Source: Micromonospora chalcea
Lineage (GTDB): Bacteria; Actinomycetota; Actinomycetes; Mycobacteriales; Micromonosporaceae
Assembly: GCF_002926165.1 (NCBI RefSeq)
Contig: NZ_MAGP01000137.1
Span: 1 to 43,142, forward strand
Reading direction: 5' to 3'
Length of the DNA stretch: 43,142 bases
The notes under the pieces are model-generated. The model was not told where the DNA came from and ran no database searches. It saw nothing but the letters and a program-made list of their open reading frames with translations. A program made the translations under genes and the position numbers. This document shows, in pieces, positions 15,192-23,684 of the stretch; position 1 is the stretch's first letter, and each line of letters starts with the position of its first letter.

Positions 15192-16183
15192 GCGGCGTGA
15201 GCGGGCTCGTGGTGGAGGACCTCGTCGTCAAGGTCCACGACATCCAGGCCGTCAAGGGCGTCTCGTTCGAGATCGGGCGGGGCCGGCGGATGGGGCTCAT
15301 CGGCGAGTCCGGCTGCGGCAAGTCCCTGACCGCGCTCGCGCTGATGGGCCTGCTGCCCCACGGCGTGACCGCGTCCGGCCGGGTGCTGCTGAACGGCCGG
15401 AACCTGCTCGACCTGTCCGACAAGGAGATGTGCGCGGTCCGCGGCAACGACATCGCCATGGTGTTCCAGGAGCCGATGACGGCGCTCAACCCGCTGATGC
15501 GGGTGGGCAACCAGGTCGCCGAGTCGCTGCGGCTGCACAAGGGGATGAGCCGGGCCGCGGCCTCCGCCCGTGCGGTCGAACTGCTCGAACGGGTCCAGCT
15601 CCCCGAGCCCGACCGGACCGCGCGCAAGTACCCGCACCAGCTCTCCGGCGGCCAGCGCCAGCGCGTCGTCCTGGCCATCGCGCTGGCGTGCGACCCGGCC
15701 GTGCTGGTCGCGGACGAGCCCACCACCGCGCTGGACGTCACGGTGCAGGCGGAGATGCTGCGGCTGATGGACACGCTGGTGCGCGAGGAGGGCGCGTCGC
15801 TGCTGCTCATCACGCACGACCTGCCGGTCGTCGCGAGCATCTGCGAGGAACTGCTCGTCATGTACGGCGGCTCGATCGTCGAGCACGGCGACGTGGCGAC
15901 CGTGTTCGACTCGCCCCGGCACCCGTACACGGCGGGCCTGCGGGCGTCCACGGTGCTGGAGAGCACCGACGGGAGCGGCCGGCTGTCCACCATCCCGGGC
16001 CGCGTCCCGTCGCTCGGGTCGTTCCCCACCGGCTGCGTGTACCGCAACCGCTGCCCGCGCGCCGACGACGTCTGCGGCACGGTGCCGCTGCTGACGGCGC
16101 CGCCCGGCAGCAACCAGCGGGCGGCCTGCCACCACCCGATCGAGAGCGACCAGCCCCTAGGAAGCGGGAAGGCCAGCGCATGA
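15188..16183 (+). CDS. Peptide-type ABC importer ATPase (DppD-like)
   Basis: The 331-residue product has Walker A GESGCGKS (39-46), Q-loop VFQEPMTALNP, signature LSGGQRQR, Walker B VLVADEPTTALDV and the H-loop ITHDLPVV. The C-terminal extension has the oligopeptide-transporter segment HPYTAGL and a Cys cluster (CVYRNRCPRADDVC), which in related ATPases binds an iron-sulfur cluster. GTG 15188 overlaps the previous stop; an alternative GTG at 15197 would remove three residues. It forms an ATPase heterodimer with the next product. Confidence 0.95.
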   Translation: MSGVSGLVVEDLVVKVHDIQAVKGVSFEIGRGRRMGLIGESGCGKSLTALALMGLLPHGVTASGRVLLNGRNLLDLSDKEMCAVRGNDIAMVFQEPMTALNPLMRVGNQVAESLRLHKGMSRAAASARAVELLERVQLPEPDRTARKYPHQLSGGQRQRVVLAIALACDPAVLVADEPTTALDVTVQAEMLRLMDTLVREEGASLLLITHDLPVVASICEELLVMYGGSIVEHGDVATVFDSPRHPYTAGLRASTVLESTDGSGRLSTIPGRVPSLGSFPTGCVYRNRCPRADDVCGTVPLLTAPPGSNQRAACHHPIESDQPLGSGKASA

Positions 16184-17004
16184 CCAGCACCCCGTTGCTT
16201 GAAGCCGTCGACGTGGTGCGCGAGTACCGCGCCCCGCGGCGGTCGCTGCGTACGCCGGGCCAGCCGATCCGCGCGCTCGACGGCGTCAGCGTGCAGGTCC
16301 ACGAGGGCGAGGCGTTCGGCATCGTGGGGGAGAGCGGCTCCGGCAAGTCCACGCTGTCGCGCATCCTCATGGCCCTCGACCAGCCGACGTCCGGCACCGC
16401 GTTCTACAACGGCCAGCGGATCAGTGGCGTACCGGAGCGGCGGCTCGGGTTCCTGCGCCGCGACGTGCAGATGGTGCTCCAGGACCCGATGTCGTCGCTG
16501 AACCCGCGCATGCGCGTCGCGGACATCATCGCGGAGCCGATGCGCGCGCTGCGCCTGCCCGGCGACCACCGGGCCCGCGTGGCCGAGCTGATGCACTCGG
16601 TGGGTCTGCCCGAGGAGGCGGTGACCCGCTACCCGCACCAGTTCTCCGGCGGTCAGCGGCAGCGCATCGCCATCGCCCGTGCCCTCGCGGCCGGGCCGAA
16701 GGTCATCGTGGGGGACGAGCCGGTCAGCGCGCTCGACGTCTCGGTGCGCGCGCAGATCCTCAACCTGCTCACCGACCTGGCCGAGCAGTTCAAGCTGACC
16801 CTGATCCTGGTCTCCCACGACCTGTCCGTGGTCCGGTACCTCTGCGACCGGATCGCGGTGATGAACCAGGGCCGGATCGTCGAGACGGGTGACACCGAAT
16901 CGATCTACTCCGACCCCCAGCACCCCTACACCCAGAGGCTGCTGTCCGCGGTGCCCACCCTGAGCGGCGACCTCCTGGACCGATTCAACAGGAGCAGCAC
17001 ATGA
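16180..17004 (+). CDS. Peptide-type ABC importer ATPase (DppF-like)
   Basis: The 274-residue product has Walker A GESGSGKS (50-57), Q-loop VLQDPMSSLNPRMRV, signature FSGGQRQR, Walker B VIVGDEPVSALDVSV and VSHDLSVVRYLCD. It is slightly short for a DppF-type subunit because the Cys-containing C-terminal extension is absent; it ends soon after PQHPYTQRLLSAVP. ATG 16180 overlaps the DppD-like stop as ATGA, and its own stop overlaps the dehydrogenase start in the same way, tying transport and metabolism into one translated unit. Confidence 0.95.
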   Translation: MTSTPLLEAVDVVREYRAPRRSLRTPGQPIRALDGVSVQVHEGEAFGIVGESGSGKSTLSRILMALDQPTSGTAFYNGQRISGVPERRLGFLRRDVQMVLQDPMSSLNPRMRVADIIAEPMRALRLPGDHRARVAELMHSVGLPEEAVTRYPHQFSGGQRQRIAIARALAAGPKVIVGDEPVSALDVSVRAQILNLLTDLAEQFKLTLILVSHDLSVVRYLCDRIAVMNQGRIVETGDTESIYSDPQHPYTQRLLSAVPTLSGDLLDRFNRSST

Positions 17005-17756
17005 GGTTGGTTGACCGCGTCGCCGTCGTCACCGGAGGCGCCAGCGGCATCGGACTGGCCACCGTCGGCCGGCTGGTCGAGGAGGGCGCGCGCGTCGTCA
17101 TCGCCGACCTCGACGGCGACCGCGCCGCCGAGGCGGCCGCCGGCTTCGGGTCCGCCGTCGTCGGCGTGGCCTGCGACGTCACCCGGGCCGCTGACTGCCG
17201 CGCCGCCGTCGAGACCGCCGTCGAGCGGTTCGGGCGGCTCGACCTCATGCACGCGAACGCCGGTACGCCGTTCACCGGACCGGTCGACGAGGTGGACCAG
17301 GCGACGCTGGACCGCGTGATCGACGTCAACCTCAAGGGCGCGTTCTGGACCGCGCAGGCGGCCGTGCCCGCGCTGATCGAGGCCGGCGGCGGCTCGATCG
17401 TGTTCACCGCGTCCCTGCAGGCCGTCATCGCCCGCCCCCGGTACGCGCCGTACACCGCCGCCAAGCACGGCGTCATCGGCCTGATGAAGGCGCTGGCGCT
17501 GGAACTCGCGCCGCACGGCATCCGGGTCAACGCGATCGCCCCGGCGGCGACCGAGACGCCGATGCTGTCGGCGTTCCTCGGTGGCATGGGCGACGTGCCG
17601 GACAGCGCCCGGGAGAACTTCCGCGCGTCGATCCCGCTGGGCCGCATGGCGACGCCACGGGACTCCGCCGACGCGGTGGTGTTCCTCGCCAGCGAGGAGG
17701 CGCGGATGGTCACGGGCCACACGCTCGTCCTCGACGGCGGCACGACGGCCGGCTGA
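17001..17756 (+). CDS. Short-chain dehydrogenase/reductase
   Basis: The 251-residue product is a classical SDR: cofactor motif TGGASGIG (11-18), NAG-type motif (HANAGTP), catalytic Ser138, Tyr151 and Lys155 (YTAAK), and the C-terminal LVLDGGTTAG. Asp at the end of strand 2 (VVIADLDGD) predicts NAD rather than NADP, so the enzyme probably oxidises an alcohol in vivo. It is coupled to the ATPase gene (ATGA) and lies eight bases before the sulfatase. An obvious reading is that it oxidises the alcohol released by desulfation; this is inference from gene order. Confidence 0.93.
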   Translation: MRLVDRVAVVTGGASGIGLATVGRLVEEGARVVIADLDGDRAAEAAAGFGSAVVGVACDVTRAADCRAAVETAVERFGRLDLMHANAGTPFTGPVDEVDQATLDRVIDVNLKGAFWTAQAAVPALIEAGGGSIVFTASLQAVIARPRYAPYTAAKHGVIGLMKALALELAPHGIRVNAIAPAATETPMLSAFLGGMGDVPDSARENFRASIPLGRMATPRDSADAVVFLASEEARMVTGHTLVLDGGTTAG

Positions 17757-17764
17757 GGCGTACC

Positions 17765-20065
17765 GTGACCAGTTCGCTGGCGGACCCTCCGTACGAGGGC
17801 ACGATCGGACGCACCTACCACGACTCGACGGAGCACTGGAGCGCGCCGCCGTCGGCCGCCCCGGGCACCCCGAACGTGGTGTACGTGCTGCTGGACGACG
17901 TCGGGTTCGCCGACTTCGGCTGCTTCGGCGCCGAGATCGACACCCCGACGATCGACCGGCTGGCCGCGTCCGGGCTGCGGTACACCAACTTCCACACGTC
18001 GCCGCTGTGCTCGCCGACCCGGGCCAGCGTGCTCACCGGCCGCAACCACCACAGCGTCGGCATGCGCATGCTGTCCAACTTCGACAGCGGCTTCCCCAGC
18101 GGCCGGGGCCGGATCACCCACGCCGCCGCCACCGTCGCGGAGATGCTCGCCGACGCCGGGTTCAACACCATGGCGGTCGGCAAGTGGCACGTCGCGCCGC
18201 TGGAGCACACCACGCCGTCCGGGCCGTACGACCAGTGGCCGCTGGGGCGCGGCTTCGAGCGGTACTACGGCTTCCTGGAGGCGGAGACCGACAACTTCTA
18301 TCCGGAGCTGGTCCACGACAACCACCAGGTGGACCCGCCGGCCACCCCGGAGGAGGGCTACCACCTCACCGAGGACCTGACCGACCGGGCCATCGGGTTC
18401 GTCCGGGACCAGACGTCGTTCACCCCGGAGAAGCCGTTCTTCCTCTACCTGGCGTACGCCGCGGCGCACGCCCCGCACCAGGCCCCGCCGGAGTACCTGG
18501 CGAAGTACCGGGGCCGCTACGACGCCGGCTGGGACGTCGTCCGCGCGGACCGGCACCGGCGGCAGATCGGGCTGGGCATCATCCCGCCGGACGCGCCGCT
18601 GCCACCGCACAACCCCGGCGTCGTGCCGTGGGACGACGTGCCGCCGGAGCAGCGCCGCCTGTTCGCCCGCATGCAGGAGGCGTACGCGGCGATGGTCGAC
18701 CACACCGACGCCCAGCTCGGGCGCTTGGTCGACTTCCTGGAGCGGATCGGCCGCCTCGACAACACGATCTTCGTCCTCATGTCGGACAACGGGGCCAGCC
18801 CCGAGGGCACGCCGCTCGGCACGCTCAACCCCACCGCCTTCCAGAACCGGGTGCCGGAGAACCTCCAGGACAGCCTGGACCGGATCGACGAGATCGGCGG
18901 CCCGCGGGCGCAGAGCAACTACCCGCTGGGCTGGGCGCAGGTCAGCAACACCCCGTTCCGCCGCTACAAGCAGCACACCCACGAGGGCGGGGTCCGGGTG
19001 CCGTTCGTGCTGAGCTGGCCGGCCGGTGACGTGCCCGGCGGGCAGGTGCGCACGCAGTTCCAGCACAGCATCGACGTCACCGCGACGGTGCTCGACCTGG
19101 TCGGGGTGCAGCCGCCCGCGGTGCGCCGGGGCGTACCGCAGATGCCGCTGCACGGCCGCAGCTTCCGCGACGGGCTGCGCGACCCGGCGGCGCCGCCGTC
19201 GCGGGACCGCCAGTACTTCGAGATGTTCGGCCATCGTGGCATCTACCACCAGGGCTGGAAGGCGGTCGCGTTCCACGAGCGCGGCACCTCGTGGGACGAG
19301 GACCGCTGGGAGCTGTACCGGATCGACGAGGACCCGACCGAGAGCCGGGACCTCGCCGCCGAGTACCCGGAGGTGCTGCGGCGTCTCATCGAGGAGTTCT
19401 GGATCGAGGCGGCCCGCTACGACGTGCTGCCGCTGGACGACAGGGGATTCGCGGTCCGGGCCCGGGTGCCACGCCCCGGGTCGGTGCGGGACCGGCTGGT
19501 CTTCACCTACCTGGCGGGCGTACCGACTGTGTCCGGCGCGGCGGTGCCGCCGACGATGAACCGCTCGCACGCCATCACCGCGCGGGTGCGCCGCACCGAC
19601 GTGGCGCAGGGCGGCGTGATCGTGGCACTCGGCAACGTCAGCGGCGGCTACGTGCTGCACATCAAGGACAACCGCCTGGTGTACGAGTACAACTACCTCG
19701 GCGAGCACCACGTGCTGCGGTCCGAGGGCGAGCTGCCGCTGGGCCCGGTGGAGCTGACCTTCGAGCTGACCAAGACCGCCGACTGCCAGGGCGTCGGCCG
19801 GCTGTACGTGGACGGCGAGGCGGCGGGCGCGGCGCTGTTCCCGCGGTTGCTGCCGTTCTTCCACGGGTTCGCGGGCATGGACATCGGGCGCAGCATCCAC
19901 TCGCCGGTGTCGCCGAGCTACCCGGCCCGGCACGAGTTCTCCGGCGAACTGGAGTACGTGCGGTTCCGGCTGGCCGCGTCCGAGGAGGTCGGCGAGCCCA
20001 TCGCGGCGGCGGACGACGTCGCGCCGCGGCCGTCGGTCGGCGTGGGGTTCGAGGTCGTGGACTGA
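17765..20065 (+). CDS. Type I (formylglycine) sulfatase with C-terminal beta-rich domain
   Basis: The 766-residue product hydrolyses sulfate esters. Metal ligands are in VLLDDVGFADFG (Asp44, Asp45) and MSDNGASPEG (Asp341, Asn342). The activation motif CSPTR has Cys82 as the residue to be converted to formylglycine, followed by ASVLTGR; VGKWHV supplies the Lys/His pair. It is larger than bacterial arylsulfatases of about 530 residues: after about residue 550 there is an additional beta-rich part (RLVYEYNYLGEHHVLRSEG, LTFELTKTADCQG, GRLYVDGEAAGAALF) resembling a concanavalin-like fold. No signal peptide is present, so the enzyme should act in the cytoplasm on imported substrate. Start is GTG 17765. 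Its activator is at 6893-7849. Confidence 0.93.
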   Translation: MTSSLADPPYEGTIGRTYHDSTEHWSAPPSAAPGTPNVVYVLLDDVGFADFGCFGAEIDTPTIDRLAASGLRYTNFHTSPLCSPTRASVLTGRNHHSVGMRMLSNFDSGFPSGRGRITHAAATVAEMLADAGFNTMAVGKWHVAPLEHTTPSGPYDQWPLGRGFERYYGFLEAETDNFYPELVHDNHQVDPPATPEEGYHLTEDLTDRAIGFVRDQTSFTPEKPFFLYLAYAAAHAPHQAPPEYLAKYRGRYDAGWDVVRADRHRRQIGLGIIPPDAPLPPHNPGVVPWDDVPPEQRRLFARMQEAYAAMVDHTDAQLGRLVDFLERIGRLDNTIFVLMSDNGASPEGTPLGTLNPTAFQNRVPENLQDSLDRIDEIGGPRAQSNYPLGWAQVSNTPFRRYKQHTHEGGVRVPFVLSWPAGDVPGGQVRTQFQHSIDVTATVLDLVGVQPPAVRRGVPQMPLHGRSFRDGLRDPAAPPSRDRQYFEMFGHRGIYHQGWKAVAFHERGTSWDEDRWELYRIDEDPTESRDLAAEYPEVLRRLIEEFWIEAARYDVLPLDDRGFAVRARVPRPGSVRDRLVFTYLAGVPTVSGAAVPPTMNRSHAITARVRRTDVAQGGVIVALGNVSGGYVLHIKDNRLVYEYNYLGEHHVLRSEGELPLGPVELTFELTKTADCQGVGRLYVDGEAAGAALFPRLLPFFHGFAGMDIGRSIHSPVSPSYPARHEFSGELEYVRFRLAASEEVGEPIAAADDVAPRPSVGVGFEVVD

Positions 20066-20087
20066 CGCGCGCGGCGCGTACGGCGAC

Positions 20088-20123
20088 GGCGCGTGGACGG
20101 ACCTCGTTGTCCGTCCACGCGCC
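20088..20123. terminator. Bidirectional terminator between sulfatase and E2 genes
   Basis: A perfect 14-bp stem (20088-20101 with 20110-20123) has an eight-base loop. It sits between convergent stops at 20065 and 20141 and can serve both strands. Confidence 0.85.
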
Positions 20124-20140
20124 GTCTGTCTGCGGGGGCC

Positions 20141-21421
20141 TCAGCGCAGGGCCAGGCCCCACAGCGGGTCCTCCAGGAACCGCCCGACGTGGGCGAGCAC
20201 CCGGCTGCCCAGCTCCCCGTCCACGAGCCGGTGGTCGAACGACAGCGACAACTGCACCGTCCACCGGGGAACGACCTGCTCGTCGACGACCCACGGCATG
20301 CGGCGCAGCGCGCCGAGGCAGAGGATCGCCGCCTCACCGGGGTTGAGGATCGGGGTGCCCGCGTCCACCCCGAACACTCCGATGTTGGTGATGGTGACGG
20401 TGCCGCCGGCCAGGTCGGCGGGACGGGTGCGGCCCTCCCGCGCGGTGGCTGCCAGCTCGTTCAGCGCGACCGCGAGGTCCCGTACCGGAAGGGTCTGCGC
20501 GGCCTTGACGTTCGGCACCAGCAGGCCGCGCGGCGTCGCGGCGGCGATGCCGAGGTTGACGTCGGCGAACCGGACGATCTCCTGGTTCTCCTCGTCCCAC
20601 CGGGCGTTGACGTCCGGGTGCCGGCGGATCGCGTCCAGCAGCGCCAGCGACGCCACGAGCAGCGGGCTGACCTTGATGCCCTGGAAGGACGGGTCCTGCT
20701 TCAGCCGGTCCACGAACTCGACGGTGCCGGTCATGTCGACGGTGAGGAACTCCGTGACGTGCGGCGCGGTGAACGCGCTGGCGACCATGGCGGCGGCCGT
20801 CGCCTTGCGCACCCCGCGTACGGGCAGGCGCTCGTCGCTGCGGTGCTCGGCCACCGGCGCGGGGCCGGTGGTGTGGTCGAGCAGGTCCTGGCGCGTGATC
20901 CGGCCGCCGGGGCCGCTGCCGCGCACGTCGGCCAGTTCCACGCCGAGGTCCTTCGCGAGCTTGCGCAGCGGCGGCTTGGTGAGCACCGGCGGCCGGGACG
21001 TGTGCGGCCGGCGGGCCGGCTCGGCCGGGCGGACCGACGGCGTGGCGCGGCGGGGCCGGCGGGTCCGCGCCTGGGCGGACACCCCGTAGCCCACGAGCAC
21101 CGCGGTACGTTCCTCGGCGGGCTCCTCGGCGGGCTCCTCGGCGGGCGGCGATGCGGCATCCGGCGCGGCGTCCGCGTCACCGCCGGTCCGGATCGCGATG
21201 ATCGGCGAGCCGACCTCGACGGTCTGCCCCTCCTCGGCGAGCAGGCGGTCCACCACCCCGGCGTACGGGCTGGGCAGCTCGACGACGGCCTTTGCCGTCT
21301 CGATGTCCACCAGGATGTCGTTGAGGCCGACCGGATCGCCCGGAGCGACCCGCCAGGTGACGATCTCGGCCTCGGTGAGACCTTCGCCGACGTCGGGCAG
21401 GCGGAACTGCTGAACGCTCAC
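20141..21421 (-). CDS. bkdC: Branched-chain 2-oxoacid dehydrogenase E2 (lipoamide acyltransferase)
   Basis: The 426-residue product has one lipoyl domain (2-75, lipoyl Lys44 in ETAKAVVEL), a linker with three PAEE repeats, a peripheral-subunit-binding domain (PPLRKLAKDLGVELADVRG, ITRQDLLDH) and the catalytic acyltransferase domain ending in FDHRLVDGELG (His397, Asp401). GTG 21421 follows GGGAGAGG on this strand. It is the third gene of the E1alpha-E1beta-E2 operon. Actinobacteria use a homodimeric E1 for pyruvate, so an alpha/beta E1 with its own E2 points to branched-chain oxoacids. No E3 gene is present; a general lipoamide dehydrogenase from elsewhere must complete the complex. Confidence 0.92.
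   Translation of the reverse strand: MSVQQFRLPDVGEGLTEAEIVTWRVAPGDPVGLNDILVDIETAKAVVELPSPYAGVVDRLLAEEGQTVEVGSPIIAIRTGGDADAAPDAASPPAEEPAEEPAEERTAVLVGYGVSAQARTRRPRRATPSVRPAEPARRPHTSRPPVLTKPPLRKLAKDLGVELADVRGSGPGGRITRQDLLDHTTGPAPVAEHRSDERLPVRGVRKATAAAMVASAFTAPHVTEFLTVDMTGTVEFVDRLKQDPSFQGIKVSPLLVASLALLDAIRRHPDVNARWDEENQEIVRFADVNLGIAAATPRGLLVPNVKAAQTLPVRDLAVALNELAATAREGRTRPADLAGGTVTITNIGVFGVDAGTPILNPGEAAILCLGALRRMPWVVDEQVVPRWTVQLSLSFDHRLVDGELGSRVLAHVGRFLEDPLWGLALR
21111..21146. repeat. Three 12-bp tandem repeats encoding the E2 linker
   Basis: The unit CTCCTCGGCGGG is present three times (first copy with one change), encoding PAEE-PAEE-PAEE on the minus strand between the lipoyl and subunit-binding domains. 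Repeat-number change would alter linker length without shifting the frame. Confidence 0.85.
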
Positions 21422-21435
21422 TGGTACCTCTCCCT

Positions 21436-22410
21436 TCACGCGGCCAGGACGCGGTCGACGGCGTCGAGGATCCGGTCCAGGTCGGGCAGGTACTCCTCCT
21501 CGACCTTGGCCGGCGGGTACGGCAGGTTGAACCCGCCGACCCGCTCGACCGGCGCCTCCAGCGAGTAGAAGCACCGGCTCGTCACCTGCGCGACGACCTC
21601 GGCGCCGAACCCGGCGAACGTGGGGGCCTCGTGGACCACCACCGCCCGCCCGGTACGGCGGACCGACTCCTCGATGGTCGCCACGTCCAGCGGGGAGATG
21701 GACCGCAGGTCGATCACCTCGATGTCGCGGCCCTCCTGCGCCGCGGCCTCGGCGGCGGCGACGCAGGTGGCGACGGTGCCGCCGTACGTCAGCAGCGTCA
21801 CGTCGGCACCGGGGCGCACGACGCGGGCGCGGTGAAGCGGCATCGGCGGCCCGGCGTCCTCCGGCGTCACCTCGCCCTTGACCCAGTAGCGGCGCTTCGG
21901 CTCGTAGAAGATCACCGGGTCGTCACCGGCGACGGCCTGGCGGATCATCCAGTGCGCGTCGTCCGGGCTGGCGCAGTAGACGACCCGCAGCCCGGCGGTG
22001 TGCGCGAAGTACGCCTCGTTCGACTCGCTGTGGTGCTCCACCGCGCCGATGCCGCCGCCGACCGGGATGCGCACCACCACCGGCAGGGCGGTACGGCCGC
22101 CGGTGCGGGCCCGCATCTTGGCGAGCTGGGAGACGATCTGGTTGAACGCGGGGTAGACGAAGCCGTCGAACTGGATCTCGCAGACCGGGCGGTACCCGCG
22201 CAGCGCCAGCCCGATGGCGGTGCCGATGATCCCGGACTCGGCGAGGGTGGTGTCGACCACCCGGGCCTCGCCGAAGTCCTTCTGCAGACCGTCGGTGACC
22301 CGGAAGACGCCGCCGAGCCGGCCGACGTCCTCGCCCATCAGGAGGACCTTGTCGTCGTCCTCCATGGCGCGGCGCAGGCCGCTGTTCAGTGCCTGACAGA
22401 GAGTGAGCAT
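21436..22410 (-). CDS. bkdB: Branched-chain 2-oxoacid dehydrogenase E1 beta subunit
   Basis: The 324-residue product shows the transketolase-like E1 beta layout: GEDVGRLGGVFRVTDGLQ, VVDTTLAESGIIGTAIGLAL, EIQFDGFVYPAFNQIVSQ, ASPDDAHWMIRQA, IFYEPKR and the C-terminal half with VIDLRSISPLDVATIEESV. It joins E1 alpha in an alpha2-beta2 thiamine-diphosphate enzyme that decarboxylates 2-oxo acids. It starts 27 bases after the E1 alpha stop and is followed by E2 after 14 bases. In Streptomyces such operons provide isobutyryl-, isovaleryl- and 2-methylbutyryl-CoA. Confidence 0.92.
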   Translation of the reverse strand: MLTLCQALNSGLRRAMEDDDKVLLMGEDVGRLGGVFRVTDGLQKDFGEARVVDTTLAESGIIGTAIGLALRGYRPVCEIQFDGFVYPAFNQIVSQLAKMRARTGGRTALPVVVRIPVGGGIGAVEHHSESNEAYFAHTAGLRVVYCASPDDAHWMIRQAVAGDDPVIFYEPKRRYWVKGEVTPEDAGPPMPLHRARVVRPGADVTLLTYGGTVATCVAAAEAAAQEGRDIEVIDLRSISPLDVATIEESVRRTGRAVVVHEAPTFAGFGAEVVAQVTSRCFYSLEAPVERVGGFNLPYPPAKVEEEYLPDLDRILDAVDRVLAA

Positions 22411-22437
22411 GAACGAGTTCTCCGATCGGGGCGGACG

Positions 22438-23568
22438 TCAGTCGAGGAAGGAGCCGCGGTAGGCGACGAACGCGTCGCGCTCCTCCCGCAGAAGCTGGGG
22501 CACGTCGGACAGCACCGTGGCGAAGGCGTCCGCGAGGTCCGGGGCCGTCAGGGCCAGGCACTCCCGGCGGGTCCGGTCGGCGAGTTCGTCCGCCTCGGCC
22601 TGGATCTGGCCGAGGAACGTCTCGTCGCTCCAGCCCTCGGCGCGCATCAGCGCCTCGACCCGGGCCAGCGGGTCCCGCGCCCGCCAGGCTTCCAGCTCGT
22701 CGTCGGTGCGGTACCGGGTCGGGTCGTCGGACGTGCTGTGCCCGCCCATCCGGTACGTGGTGGCCTCGACGATCGCGGGGCCGGCGCCGGCGCGGGCGTG
22801 CTCGGTCACCGCTGACGTCACCGCGTACACCGCCAGCACGTCGTTGCCGTCGACCCACTCGCTGCGCAGGCCGAACCCGGCGCCGCGCCGGTGGATCGGG
22901 GTACGCGTCTGCGACGCGGTCGGCGTGGAGATGGCCCACTGGTTGTTCTGGCAGAAGAACACCATCGGGGCGGCGTTGACGGCGGCGATGTTCATCGCCT
23001 CGCTCGCGTCGCCCTCGCTGGCCGCGCCGTCACCGAAGTACGTCACGACCACCGTGTCGCTGCCGTCGCGCTGCACGCCGAGCGCGTACCCGGTGGCGTG
23101 CAGCAGCTGCGCGGCCAGCACCAGCGTGTAGATGTGGAACGAGTACGGCTCCGGGTCCCAGCCGCTGTGCGCGACGCCGCGCCACTGCCGGAGCAGGTCG
23201 GCCGGGCCGATGCCGCGCCACAGCGCCGCCGCGTGCTCGCGGTAGCTCGGGAAGACGTAGTCGTCGGCGCGTACCGCCGCGACGGAGCCGACCTGGGCCG
23301 CCTCCTGGCCACGGCACTGCAGCCACAGGCCCAGCTCGCCCTGTCGCTGCAACGCGAACGCCTCGTCGTCGAGGCGGCGGGCCAGCCGCATCCCCCGGTA
23401 CAGGTCGCGGGTGAGGCGGCCGAGGGCGTCTCGGTCGACGTCCACGTCCGGGTGCAGGCGTCCGTCCGGGGTGACGAGCTGGGTCCAGCCCTCGGCGGCG
23501 CGCGGAAGGTCTGTGGTGCCGGTGAAGGGGTTGGTGACCGGTGGGTCGGCGAGATCTACGGTAGTCAT
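22438..23568 (-). CDS. bkdA: Branched-chain 2-oxoacid dehydrogenase E1 alpha subunit
   Basis: The 376-residue product carries the thiamine-diphosphate motif GDGAASEGDASEAMNIAAV-NN (FGDG...CQNNQWAIS) and the loop RMGGHSTSDDPTRYR near the active site. QCRGQEAAQVGSVAAV and FPSYREHAAALWRG are typical of the oxo-acid rather than acetoin branch. AGAAGGTGA lies just before ATG 23568. It is the first gene of the operon, and a terminator of the aminotransferase gene separates it from the genes to its right, so it should have its own promoter in the short spacer; no clear promoter could be picked out. Confidence 0.92.
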   Translation of the reverse strand: MTTVDLADPPVTNPFTGTTDLPRAAEGWTQLVTPDGRLHPDVDVDRDALGRLTRDLYRGMRLARRLDDEAFALQRQGELGLWLQCRGQEAAQVGSVAAVRADDYVFPSYREHAAALWRGIGPADLLRQWRGVAHSGWDPEPYSFHIYTLVLAAQLLHATGYALGVQRDGSDTVVVTYFGDGAASEGDASEAMNIAAVNAAPMVFFCQNNQWAISTPTASQTRTPIHRRGAGFGLRSEWVDGNDVLAVYAVTSAVTEHARAGAGPAIVEATTYRMGGHSTSDDPTRYRTDDELEAWRARDPLARVEALMRAEGWSDETFLGQIQAEADELADRTRRECLALTAPDLADAFATVLSDVPQLLREERDAFVAYRGSFLD

Positions 23569-23640
23569 TCGTCACCTTCTGGGTGCGTCGGTCTCCGCGT
23601 CACCGGGGTCGCCGGCCGTCTCGCGGATCTCGGATATGGG

Positions 23641-23671
23641 ACCGCCCGCCGGGGTGGACCCGGCGGGCGGT
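23641..23671 (-). terminator. Terminator after the class III aminotransferase gene
   Basis: A perfect 13-bp stem (23641-23653 with 23659-23671) has a five-base loop. It lies 14 bases downstream of the leftward aminotransferase stop and separates that operon from the E1 alpha gene. Confidence 0.85.
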
Positions 23672-23684
23672 GATGGGCGTACGT

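Noticed and set aside
16985..19933. A minus-strand open frame of 982 codons opposite the SDR and sulfatase genes
   Set aside because: Antisense shadow with Arg/Pro/Ala composition and no recognisable domain; the plus strand has clear catalytic motifs.
22438..23568. Pyruvate or acetoin dehydrogenase E1 alpha
   Set aside because: Actinobacterial pyruvate E1 is a homodimer, no acetoin genes are present, and the loop and context fit branched-chain oxoacids better.
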